The notes under the pieces: generated by a model | The model's database searches: none | Told to the model about the DNA's origin: nothing | What the model saw: only the letters and a program-made list of their open reading frames with translations | In this document: positions 1 through 5,420 of the stretch, piece by piece | Layout of the letters: each line of letters starts with the position of its first letter | Position numbering within the stretch: position 1 is the first letter of the stretch | Translations under genes and position numbers: made by a program | NCBI GenBank assembly: GCA_946481465.1 | Contig: CAMLOC010000291.1 | Location: 1-5,420, forward strand | Direction: 5' to 3' | DNA length: 5,420 nucleotides | DNA from: an uncultured Shinella sp. | Lineage (GTDB): Bacteria; Pseudomonadota; Alphaproteobacteria; Rhizobiales; Rhizobiaceae

Positions 1-1
1 G

Positions 2-511
2 GCACCGCTCCTCGATGAGGACGGGGCGAACATGGCGGCCGTCTTCGCAACGCTGAAATGGACGCGGGGAGATACCGTCGATCTCGACCGCGCGGTGGCG
101 GATGCGTTTGGCGGGGCGCGGCTTTCCGTGCCGGAGCCGGAGGAGTTCGCTTCCTACGGGCTGATCTTCCCGCAGTTTCCGCAGCGTGTTTTCCAGCCGC
201 GCGAGCTTTCCGACGGGCAGATCCGCTTCCTGGCGCTCGCCGCCGCCCTTCTCTCCTACCGCACGCCGCCGCTGATCGCGCTGAACGAGCCGGAGGCCAG
301 CCTCCATCCCGACATGCTGCCGCCGCTCGCCGGGATGATCGCGCGGGCCGCCGAGGGGAGCCAGCTCTGGATCGTCACCCATTCCGAGCGGCTGGCGCAG
401 GAGGTGGAGACGCGCTGCGGCGTCAGGGCGAAGCGCGTCGTGCGCAATGACGGGGCGACCTGGATCGACGGCATGCGGCTGACCGGGCAAATGCCGGAGG
501 ACGACGAGTGA
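2..511 (+). CDS. AAA family ATPase (AAA_21/COG4637-like, ABC/SMC type), 3' part only
   Basis: The reading frame is open from base 2 to the TGA at 509-511, giving 169 residues. The Met at base 32 is internal: the codons before it read EDGAN, which resembles the EDGxNLA motif these ATPases carry well inside the protein. The visible part holds an ABC signature, LSDGQIRFL (from base 206); a Walker B segment, LIALNEPE (272-295), followed by the D-loop-like ASLHP; and an H-loop, VTHS (His codon 380-382). The order and spacing are those of single-domain ATPases related to RecF, SMC and OLD proteins. Walker A must lie before the window. Asn occupies the usual Asp position of Walker B; I recall this as common in close relatives, so it need not mean loss of activity. 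The cellular role of the family is not established. The protein looks soluble, with no membrane segment in this part. The fold and family type are fairly certain; partner and substrate are unknown. Confidence 0.85.
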   Translation, partial: APLLDEDGANMAAVFATLKWTRGDTVDLDRAVADAFGGARLSVPEPEEFASYGLIFPQFPQRVFQPRELSDGQIRFLALAAALLSYRTPPLIALNEPEASLHPDMLPPLAGMIARAAEGSQLWIVTHSERLAQEVETRCGVRAKRVVRNDGATWIDGMRLTGQMPEDDE

Positions 512-576
512 GCAGGCCGGTGGCGATCTTTGCGGTTTTCTTCGCGCGGCGGCGGAGGCATCTTCGCGGGCGATGA
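508..576 (+). promoter_or_regulatory. Candidate 22-codon coupling ORF between the ATPase gene and priA
   Basis: A GTG at 508-510 overlaps the TGA (509-511) of the upstream ATPase gene. Its frame runs 22 codons to a TGA at 574-576, which overlaps the priA ATG (573-575) as ATGA. A GGAGG at 496-500 sits 7 bases before the GTG, an ideal Shine-Dalgarno distance. The peptide would be MSRPVAIFAVFFARRRRHLR plus two residues: a short hydrophobic stretch, then a run of arginines. This geometry would suit passing ribosomes from the ATPase gene to priA. The GGAGG also encodes part of the ATPase C-terminus, and a 22-codon frame is easily produced by chance. I therefore list it as a possible coupling device and not as a protein gene. 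Confidence 0.25.
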
Positions 577-2777
577 GCAGCGATTCGACCGACCTTTTCG
601 GAGAGAAACTCTTTCCGCGCACGGTGCCCGTGATGGTGCCGGTGCCGACGCCCACGCCCTATTCCTATAGTGTGCCGGACGGCATGGCGGTCGAGCCGGG
701 CTCGATCGTGCAGGTGCCGCTCGGGCCACGGCTGGTGCCGGGCGTCGTCTGGGACGGCGGCGATGACGGCAAGGTCGATCCGAAGAAGCTGCGGCCCATC
801 GAGAAGGTTTTCGACTGCCCGCCGCTTTCCAAGGAAATGCGTGATTTCCTAGACTGGGTCTCTGCCTATACGGTGACGCCGCCGGGTCTTGTCGCCCGCA
901 TGGCCCTGCGCGCGCCGACCGCCTTCGACCCCGAGCCGATGATCGAGGGCCTGCGCTTCACCGGCCACCGGCCGGAGCGGCTGACGAGTGCGCGCGAGCG
1001 GGTGCTGGAACTGATCGAGGACGGCGTGCCGTGGACGCGGTCCGGCCTTGCGCATGCCTCCGGCACCTCGACGAGCGTCATCGACGGACTGGTGAAGCAG
1101 GGCACGTTTGAGACTGTCTTCCTGCCGCCGCCGCCGGTGGTGGCGGCGCCGGACCCCGATTACGTCGCGCCGCGGCTCGAAGGGCCGCAGACGGAGAGTG
1201 CGGCAGCGCTTGTCGAGAGCGTGCAAAAGGGCGTGTTCTCCGTCTCGCTGATTGACGGCATCACCGGGTCGGGCAAGACGGAAGTCTATTTCGAGGCCAT
1301 CGCCGAGACGTTGCGGCAGGGCCGGCAGGTGCTGATCCTGCTGCCGGAAATCGCGCTGACGGCGAGTTTCCTGGAGCGGTTCCAGGATCGTTTCGGGGCC
1401 AAGCCGGCCGAATGGCATTCCGATCTCGCCCCGCGCATCCGCGAGAAGGTCTGGCGGCAGGTAACGACGGGGGATGTACGGGTCGTGGCGGGCGCGCGCT
1501 CGGCGCTGTTCCTGCCGTTTGAAAATCTCGGCCTCGTCATCGTCGACGAGGAGCACGACCCGGCCTACAAGCAGGAGGACCGCGTCTTCTACAATGCGCG
1601 CGACATGGCGGTAGTCCGCGCGCGCATCGGCGACTTTCCGGCTGTGCTCGTCTCGGCGACGCCGTCGGTCGAAAGCCGGGTTAACAGCGATGTCGGGCGC
1701 TATCGCAAGCTGCACCTGCCGACGCGCTACGGCGACGCGGCGCTGCCGGACCTGCATCTCGTCGACATGCGGCGGCATCCGCCGGCGCGCGGCGGCTTCC
1801 TCTCGCCCGTCATGCTGCGCGGCATCCAGCGCACCGTCGAGAAGGGAGAGCAGGCGCTGCTCTTCCTCAATCGCCGGGGCTATGCGCCGTTGACGCTGTG
1901 CCGCGTCTGCGGCCATCGCTTCCAGTGCCCGCAATGTTCGAGCTGGCTGGTCGAGCACCGGTTCCGCGGGCAGATCCAGTGCCATCATTGCGGCTATGCC
2001 GAGCGCACGCCCGAGGCCTGCCCCGAATGCGGCACTTTCGATCATCTCGCCGCCTGCGGGCCGGGGGTGGAGCGCATTGCGGAAGAAGTGGAACGGCATT
2101 TTCCCGAGGCGCGCACCATCGTGCTTTCCTCCGACCTCATGGGCGTGAAGCGGCTGCGGCTGGAATTGGAGGCGATCACGCGCGGCGAGGCGGATATCGT
2201 CATCGGCACGCAGCTCGTTGCCAAGGGGCACAATTTCCCGCTGATGTCGCTGGTCGGCGTGGTGGATGCGGATCTCGGGCTTTCCAACGGCGATCCGCGG
2301 GCGGCGGAGCGCACCTTCCAGCTTCTCTCGCAGGTGACGGGCCGCGCCGGGCGCTCGGGCCTGAAGAGCCACGGCCTCATCCAGACCTACCAGCCGGCCC
2401 ATCCCGTCATGCAGGCCATCGTCTCCGGCGATGCGACGGCGTTCTACGACCGCGAGATCGGCGAGCGGGAGAAGGCGCTGCTGCCGCCCTTCGGCCGGCT
2501 CGCCTCGGTCATCGTCTCGGCCGACACGCGCGGCGAGGCGGAGGCGCATGCGCGCGGGCTGCGCCAGGCCGCGCCGCAGGTCTCCGGCATCTCGATCCTC
2601 GGTCCGGCGGAGGCGCCGCTGGCGCTGATCCGTGGCCGCCACCGCTTCCGTCTCCTGGTGCACGGCCGGCGCAACAGCGATATGCAGACTTTTCTGCGCA
2701 CCATGCTCGCCAACGGGCCGAAGGAGCGGGCCTCGCTCCAGGTCCAGCTCGACATCGATCCGCAGAGTTTCCTTTGA
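573..2777 (+). CDS. priA: Primosomal protein N' (replication restart helicase PriA)
   Basis: PriA is a 3'-5' superfamily 2 DNA helicase that recognises abandoned replication forks and D-loops and starts reloading of the replicative helicase. At 734 residues it matches the E. coli protein (732). The N-terminal 3'-DNA-end-binding domain (about 14-105) has the PVPTPTPYSY-VP opening; a winged-helix region follows (about 115-195). Helicase motifs are intact: Walker A GSGKT with Lys235, DEEH at 325-328, SATP at 361-364, LNRRGY around 433-437, GTQLVAKGHNFP from 545 and QVTGRAGR at 587-594. Eight zinc-binding cysteines are all present (443, 446, 452, 455, 470, 473, 483, 486). The C-terminus has the expected GPAEAPLALIRGRHRFRLLV block and ends DIDPQSFL. 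The ATG at 573 is the first start codon in frame that fits the family N-terminus. The nearest GGAGG-like site (553-558) is 14 bases away, unusually far, so translation may depend on the gene upstream. No disruption is seen. Confidence 0.98.
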   Translation: MSSDSTDLFGEKLFPRTVPVMVPVPTPTPYSYSVPDGMAVEPGSIVQVPLGPRLVPGVVWDGGDDGKVDPKKLRPIEKVFDCPPLSKEMRDFLDWVSAYTVTPPGLVARMALRAPTAFDPEPMIEGLRFTGHRPERLTSARERVLELIEDGVPWTRSGLAHASGTSTSVIDGLVKQGTFETVFLPPPPVVAAPDPDYVAPRLEGPQTESAAALVESVQKGVFSVSLIDGITGSGKTEVYFEAIAETLRQGRQVLILLPEIALTASFLERFQDRFGAKPAEWHSDLAPRIREKVWRQVTTGDVRVVAGARSALFLPFENLGLVIVDEEHDPAYKQEDRVFYNARDMAVVRARIGDFPAVLVSATPSVESRVNSDVGRYRKLHLPTRYGDAALPDLHLVDMRRHPPARGGFLSPVMLRGIQRTVEKGEQALLFLNRRGYAPLTLCRVCGHRFQCPQCSSWLVEHRFRGQIQCHHCGYAERTPEACPECGTFDHLAACGPGVERIAEEVERHFPEARTIVLSSDLMGVKRLRLELEAITRGEADIVIGTQLVAKGHNFPLMSLVGVVDADLGLSNGDPRAAERTFQLLSQVTGRAGRSGLKSHGLIQTYQPAHPVMQAIVSGDATAFYDREIGEREKALLPPFGRLASVIVSADTRGEAEAHARGLRQAAPQVSGISILGPAEAPLALIRGRHRFRLLVHGRRNSDMQTFLRTMLANGPKERASLQVQLDIDPQSFL

Positions 2778-2799
2778 GGACGAAGGTTAACAAAGAGTT

Positions 2800-2818
2800 G
2801 TGCGAATTTTTCGCGCAC
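2800..2818 (+). repeat. Small dyad after priA
   Basis: Two overlapping pairings are possible. GCGAA (2802-2806) can pair with TTCGC (2810-2814) over a TTT loop, or GTGCG (2800-2804) with CGCAC (2814-2818). It lies 22 bases after the priA stop. No T-run follows, so it does not meet the pattern of an intrinsic terminator. It could be an mRNA 3'-end structure, or chance. Confidence 0.3.
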
Positions 2819-2819
2819 G

Positions 2820-2848
2820 CTTCTGCCCATCGCAAGCCTGTGCGATAG
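2820..2848 (+). promoter_or_regulatory. Weak candidate promoter with inverted repeat before the membrane protein gene
   Basis: CTTCTG (2820-2825) and CGATAG (2843-2848) are separated by exactly 17 bases. They partly match the rhizobial housekeeping pattern CTTGAC-N17-CTATAT (3/6 and 4/6). A perfect 6-base inverted repeat, ATCGCA (2829-2834) and TGCGAT (2841-2846) with a 6-base spacer, covers the spacer and most of the -10. Transcription would start near 2855 and give a leader of about 27 bases. The hexamer matches are weak; the repeat itself is certain as sequence but its function is inferred. Confidence 0.3.
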
Positions 2849-2881
2849 AGGGCGACAGGCACTGACGGGAGAAACGCCGCG

Positions 2882-3265
2882 ATGGAATTCTACATCCCCA
2901 CCGAGACGGGCGAGTTCCTGGCGTTCTGTGCGGCCATCGCGACCGCGCTCTTCGGCCTCTTTGCCCTCTTCGCGCCCGGCACGGCCCTGAAGCTTGCAGG
3001 GCTCCAGGTCCGGGAGGGCAGCCGGGAAGGCTATGCCTTCGCCCGTTCGGCTGGCGGTTTCCATGCGGGGCTCGCCATCGTCGCGCTCCTGATGGCGCAG
3101 AGCTGGATCTACATGGCGATCGGCGGCGGCTTCGCGCTCGCGGCCTTCGGCCGCATCCTCTCGATGATGTCGGACGGTGCCTTCACGGCGAAGAATCTTC
3201 TCGTTCTCGCTATCCAGGCCGTGCTCGCGGCCTTGCCGCTCGGCTACGCCTTCGGCTTCCTCTGA
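2882..3265 (+). CDS. Small integral membrane protein, DUF4345-like
   Basis: This 127-residue protein is strongly hydrophobic, with about four predicted membrane helices: residues 11-31, about 57-72, about 75-92 and about 105-125. There is no cleavable signal peptide; the first helix follows a short polar start. Polar loops include the charged segment around QVREGSREGY (42-51) before an ARSAGGFHAG stretch, and GRILSMMSDG (90-99) between helices three and four. The length, the Arg-Gly-Gly-rich start of helix two and the GR-hydrophobic-DG loop resemble DUF4345 proteins, whose function is unknown. The assignment is by eye and moderately sure. The ATG at 2882 has a good Shine-Dalgarno, GGGAGA (2867-2872), 9 bases upstream. 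The gene sits 104 bases after priA and 262 before atpH, so it probably has its own promoter or is read through from priA. Its location gives no firm clue to function. Confidence 0.85.
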   Translation: MEFYIPTETGEFLAFCAAIATALFGLFALFAPGTALKLAGLQVREGSREGYAFARSAGGFHAGLAIVALLMAQSWIYMAIGGGFALAAFGRILSMMSDGAFTAKNLLVLAIQAVLAALPLGYAFGFL

Positions 3266-3370
3266 ACGCAAAAACCGGCTTCTGACGCCCAAAAGCAACA
3301 GAACAGAGTGCGCGCAGTCAACTTTTGCCCCGACTGTGGCCGACTTATGGCGCATTCCTGCGTCCGGCGT

Positions 3371-3399
3371 GTTGCGAGTCCCGGTTTCGTATGCTAGAC
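3371..3399 (+). promoter_or_regulatory. Candidate promoter of the atpHA... operon
   Basis: GTTGCG (3371-3376) and CTAGAC (3394-3399) are separated by exactly 17 bases and partly match the rhizobial housekeeping pattern CTTGAC-N17-CTATAT (3/6 and 4/6). Transcription would start near 3406, leaving a leader of about 120 bases before atpH. A strong promoter is expected somewhere in 3266-3527, because atpH is the first ATP synthase gene here and is separated from the membrane protein gene. These hexamers are the best-spaced pair I see, but they are not strong matches. Confidence 0.35.
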
Positions 3400-3405
3400 G
3401 AACCG
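3382..3405 (+). repeat. Imperfect inverted repeat over the candidate atp -10 region
   Basis: CGG-T-TTCGT (3382-3390) pairs with ACGAACCG (3398-3405) in eight base pairs with one bulged T (3385), around a 7-base centre, ATGCTAG. The dyad contains the candidate -10 hexamer CTAGAC and would lie just upstream of the predicted transcription start. It therefore looks more like a DNA-level operator than an RNA hairpin. No known regulator motif is recognised. Confidence 0.35.
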
Positions 3406-3473
3406 CGAAATTCAGAGAAAGCGGGCGCAAAAGCCTGTACGGACTGAAGATTACCGCAACGATTTCAAGTTGT

Positions 3474-3500
3474 TAGGACCGTAGCTCCGCTACTGCCCTA
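3474..3500 (+). promoter_or_regulatory. Hairpin in the atpH 5' leader
   Basis: GTAGC (3481-3485) and GCTAC (3489-3493) form a perfect 5-base-pair stem with a TCC loop. A second helix, TAGG (3474-3477) with CCTA (3497-3500), encloses it across a symmetric 3x3 internal loop (ACC/TGC), in which one C-G pair is also possible. The structure ends 27 bases before the atpH GTG. It could protect the mRNA end or affect initiation on this leader. It is not a terminator, since no T-run follows. Confidence 0.4.
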
Positions 3501-3527
3501 CCTCTTGAATGAAAAGAAGAGAAGCTT

Positions 3528-4094
3528 GTGCCCGTGGCAGACACATCCCAGCTTGTTTCCGGTGTTGCAGAAAGATACGCGTCTTCGCTTTTCGACCTCG
3601 CTCAGGAAGCCGGTTCGGCTGACAGTGTCGGTGCCGATCTTGCCCGCTTCCAGGCGATGATCGACGAAAGCGACGACCTGAAGCGGCTGATTGCCAGCCC
3701 CGTCTTCTCCGCCGAAGATCAGACCAAGGCCATCGCCGCCGTCGCTGCGAAGGCCGGCATCACGGGCCTCGTCGCAAACTTCCTCAAGGTCGTCGCGTCG
3801 AACCGCCGCCTCTTCGCCGTTCCCGGCATGATCAAGGCATACCGCGCCATCGCGGCCCGCGCCCGTGGCGAAATCACGGCCGATGTCACCTCGGCCCATG
3901 CGCTGACCGCGGCGCAGGAAACAGAATTGAAGGCGGCGCTGAAAGGCGTCACCGGCAAAGACGTGGCGATCGCCGTCACCGTCGACCCGTCCATTCTCGG
4001 TGGTCTGATCGTCAAGGTGGGATCGCGCCAGATCGACACGTCCCTTCGCACCAAACTCTCTACTCTTAAGCTTGCACTGAAAGAGGTCGGCTGA
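3528..4094 (+). CDS. atpH: F1Fo ATP synthase subunit delta
   Basis: Delta (the OSCP counterpart) sits on top of the F1 head and binds it to the peripheral stalk of the membrane ATP synthase. The product has 188 residues, slightly longer than E. coli delta (177). The N-terminal helical domain starts with [17 protein letters not shown], the usual A-x-R-YA-x-ALF-x-LA signature. The C-terminal domain carries the family hallmark [21 protein letters not shown] (residues 153-174) and ends [12 protein letters not shown]. The start is GTG at 3528, chosen because the resulting MPVADTSQL opening matches rhizobial delta subunits as I recall them; a GTG at 3534 is the only close alternative. The Shine-Dalgarno is weak: purine-rich AAGAAG (3514-3519), 8 bases upstream. 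atpH is the first ATP synthase gene at this locus, with no F0 genes before it, and it overlaps atpA by one base. Confidence 0.97.
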   Translation: MPVADTSQLVSGVAERYASSLFDLAQEAGSADSVGADLARFQAMIDESDDLKRLIASPVFSAEDQTKAIAAVAAKAGITGLVANFLKVVASNRRLFAVPGMIKAYRAIAARARGEITADVTSAHALTAAQETELKAALKGVTGKDVAIAVTVDPSILGGLIVKVGSRQIDTSLRTKLSTLKLALKEVG

Positions 4095-4096
4095 TG
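4080..4096 (+). promoter_or_regulatory. atpA ribosome binding site and atpH/atpA TGATG overlap
   Basis: AAAGAGG (4080-4086), within the last atpH codons, lies 7 bases before the atpA ATG (4094-4096). The atpH stop TGA (4092-4094) shares its final A with that ATG. A good Shine-Dalgarno plus overlapping stop and start suggests translational coupling, which would help keep delta and alpha synthesis linked. Confidence 0.7.
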
Positions 4097-5420
4097 GATA
4101 TCCGCGCCGCGGAAATTTCCGCAATTCTCAAAGATCAGATCAAAAACTTCGGCAAAGAGGCGGAAGTCTCGGAAGTCGGCCAGGTGCTCTCCGTCGGTGA
4201 CGGCATCGCCCGCGTCTACGGCCTCGACAATGTCCAGGCCGGCGAAATGGTCGAGTTCCCCGGCGGCATCCGCGGCATGGCGCTGAACCTGGAAAGCGAC
4301 AATGTCGGCGTCGTTATCTTCGGTTCCGACCGTGACATCAAGGAGGGCGACACCGTCAAGCGCACCGGCGCCATCGTGGACGTTCCGGTCGGTCCGGAAC
4401 TGCTCGGCCGCGTCGTCGACGCGCTCGGCAACCCGATCGACGGCAAGGGCCCGATCAATGCCAAGCAGCGCGCCCGCGTTGACGTCAAGGCTCCGGGCAT
4501 CATCCCGCGCAAGTCGGTTCATGAGCCGATGTCGACCGGCCTCAAGGCCATCGACGCCCTCATCCCGGTCGGCCGCGGCCAGCGCGAACTCGTCATCGGC
4601 GACCGCCAGACCGGCAAGACCGCCATCATCCTGGACACGATCCTGAACCAGAAGGCGATCCACGACAACGGCCCGGACGGCGACAAGCTGTACTGCGTCT
4701 ATGTCGCTATCGGCCAGAAGCGTTCGACCGTCGCCCAGTTCGTGAAGGTCCTCGAAGAGCGCGGCGCTCTCCAGTACTCGATCATCGTTGCCGCAACGGC
4801 TTCCGACCCGGCGCCGATGCAGTATCTCGCACCGTTCGCCGGCTGCGCGATGGGCGAATATTTCCGCGACAACGGCAAGCACGCCCTCATCGGCTATGAC
4901 GACCTTTCCAAGCAGGCCGTCGCCTACCGCCAGATGTCGCTGCTGCTGCGCCGCCCGCCGGGCCGCGAAGCCTATCCGGGCGACGTCTTCTACCTGCACT
5001 CCCGCCTCCTCGAGCGCGCTGCAAAGCTCAACGACGAGATGGGCGCCGGTTCGCTGACGGCTCTGCCGGTCATCGAAACCCAGGGTAACGACGTTTCGGC
5101 GTTCATCCCGACCAACGTGATCTCGATCACCGACGGCCAGATCTTCCTTGAAACGGACCTGTTCTACCAGGGTATCCGCCCGGCCGTGAACGTCGGCCTG
5201 TCGGTGTCCCGCGTGGGCTCCTCCGCCCAGATCAAGGCGATGAAGCAGGTTGCCGGCTCGATCAAGGGCGAGCTTGCCCAGTACCGCGAAATGGCAGCCT
5301 TCGCCCAGTTCGGCTCGGACCTCGATGCCGCGACGCAGCGCCTGCTGAACCGCGGCGCGCGCCTGACCGAACTCCTGAAGCAGCCGCAGTTCTCGCCGCT
5401 GAAGACGGAAGAGCAGGTCG
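4094..5420 (+). CDS. atpA: F1Fo ATP synthase subunit alpha, 5' part (runs off window)
   Basis: Alpha forms the alternating alpha3beta3 head of F1, binding nucleotide at non-catalytic sites and completing the catalytic sites on beta. The frame gives 442 residues with no stop; family members are about 510, so roughly 65-70 C-terminal residues are missing. The N-terminal beta-barrel domain covers about residues 1-95. The nucleotide-binding domain follows, with the P-loop GDRQTGKT at 169-176, the same positions as in E. coli. [19 protein letters not shown] has its paired aspartates at 269-270, then comes [29 protein letters not shown] contains Arg373, which corresponds to the arginine alpha contributes to the beta catalytic site. 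The helical C-terminal domain is only partly present. Every key residue visible is intact. It is co-transcribed with atpH; atpG, atpD and atpC would be expected next. Confidence 0.98.
   Translation, partial: MDIRAAEISAILKDQIKNFGKEAEVSEVGQVLSVGDGIARVYGLDNVQAGEMVEFPGGIRGMALNLESDNVGVVIFGSDRDIKEGDTVKRTGAIVDVPVGPELLGRVVDALGNPIDGKGPINAKQRARVDVKAPGIIPRKSVHEPMSTGLKAIDALIPVGRGQRELVIGDRQTGKTAIILDTILNQKAIHDNGPDGDKLYCVYVAIGQKRSTVAQFVKVLEERGALQYSIIVAATASDPAPMQYLAPFAGCAMGEYFRDNGKHALIGYDDLSKQAVAYRQMSLLLRRPPGREAYPGDVFYLHSRLLERAAKLNDEMGAGSLTALPVIETQGNDVSAFIPTNVISITDGQIFLETDLFYQGIRPAVNVGLSVSRVGSSAQIKAMKQVAGSIKGELAQYREMAAFAQFGSDLDAATQRLLNRGARLTELLKQPQFSPLKTEEQV

Noticed and set aside
849..2663. 604-codon open frame on the minus strand inside priA
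   Set aside because: It is fully antisense to a clear, intact priA. Its translation is low-complexity and Arg/Ala-rich, as expected for a shadow frame in GC-rich coding DNA, with no recognisable domain.
2786..2791. GTTAAC after priA as a CtrA-binding site
   Set aside because: A CtrA site needs TTAA-N7-TTAA. The second half here reads TTGT, so only a half-site is present.
2800..2818. Intrinsic terminator for priA
   Set aside because: The stem is only five base pairs and no T-run follows it; the Ts lie in the loop.
1898..2848. 316-codon + strand frame overlapping the end of priA
   Set aside because: It is in a different frame over the helicase core and C-terminal domain of PriA, is Arg/Ala/Gly-rich, and has no family resemblance.
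3318..3340. Second promoter candidate and CAGTC/GACTG dyad in the early atp leader
   Set aside because: The TTGCCC/TTATGG-like pair has a spacer of about 14 bases, too short, and the 5-base dyad with a 12-base loop is within chance expectation.
3177..3476. 99-codon + strand frame covering the end of the membrane protein gene and the atp leader
   Set aside because: It starts out of frame inside the membrane protein gene and extends into the leader only because stops are absent. It has no domain and no good ribosome site.
3509..3511. ATG 19 bases before the atpH GTG as an alternative start or upstream ORF
   Set aside because: It is out of frame with atpH, has no Shine-Dalgarno, and its frame gives a peptide with no family likeness.
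3719..4999. 426-codon open frame on the minus strand across atpH and atpA
   Set aside because: It is antisense to two unmistakable ATP synthase genes. Asp/Val/Ala-rich shadow composition reflects the strong codon bias of the atp genes.

Overview
The window looks like core chromosome of an alphaproteobacterium of the Rhizobiales, most likely Rhizobiaceae (Rhizobium, Agrobacterium, Shinella or Ensifer type). Three things suggest this: high GC content, a PriA and F1-ATPase subunits of clear rhizobial type, and an ATP synthase locus that begins at atpH with no F0 genes before it. The F1 and F0 genes are split this way in alphaproteobacteria. The genus is inferred from remembered protein similarity, not from a search. 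All supported genes lie on the + strand.

Layout. (1) Bases 2-511 hold the C-terminal 169 residues of an ABC/SMC-type AAA ATPase of the AAA_21/COG4637 kind; its N-terminus and Walker A lie before the window. (2) Bases 573-2777 hold a complete priA, the replication-restart helicase. The 61-base gap between these two genes contains a possible 22-codon coupling ORF that overlaps the end of the first gene and the start of priA. (3) Bases 2778-2881 are a short intergenic stretch with two small dyads and a weak candidate promoter. (4) Bases 2882-3265 encode a 127-residue, probably four-helix membrane protein resembling DUF4345. (5) Bases 3266-3527 are the leader of the ATP synthase operon. They hold a candidate sigma-70-type promoter with an imperfect dyad over its -10, and a hairpin shortly before atpH; I see nothing convincing in 3266-3370. 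(6) Bases 3528-4094 are atpH (delta), starting at GTG. (7) Bases 4094-5420 are the first 442 codons of atpA (alpha), overlapping atpH by one base and running off the window.

How the genes work together. AtpH and AtpA are subunits of one machine, F1Fo ATP synthase: alpha belongs to the catalytic head and delta joins the head to the peripheral stalk. The operon presumably continues with atpG, atpD and atpC. PriA acts separately in reloading the replisome at stalled forks. The membrane protein and the ATPase have no demonstrable link to either process.

I found no mobile element, CRISPR array, tRNA or rRNA, and no convincing new system. This is an ordinary housekeeping region. The observations worth a second look are small regulatory ones.
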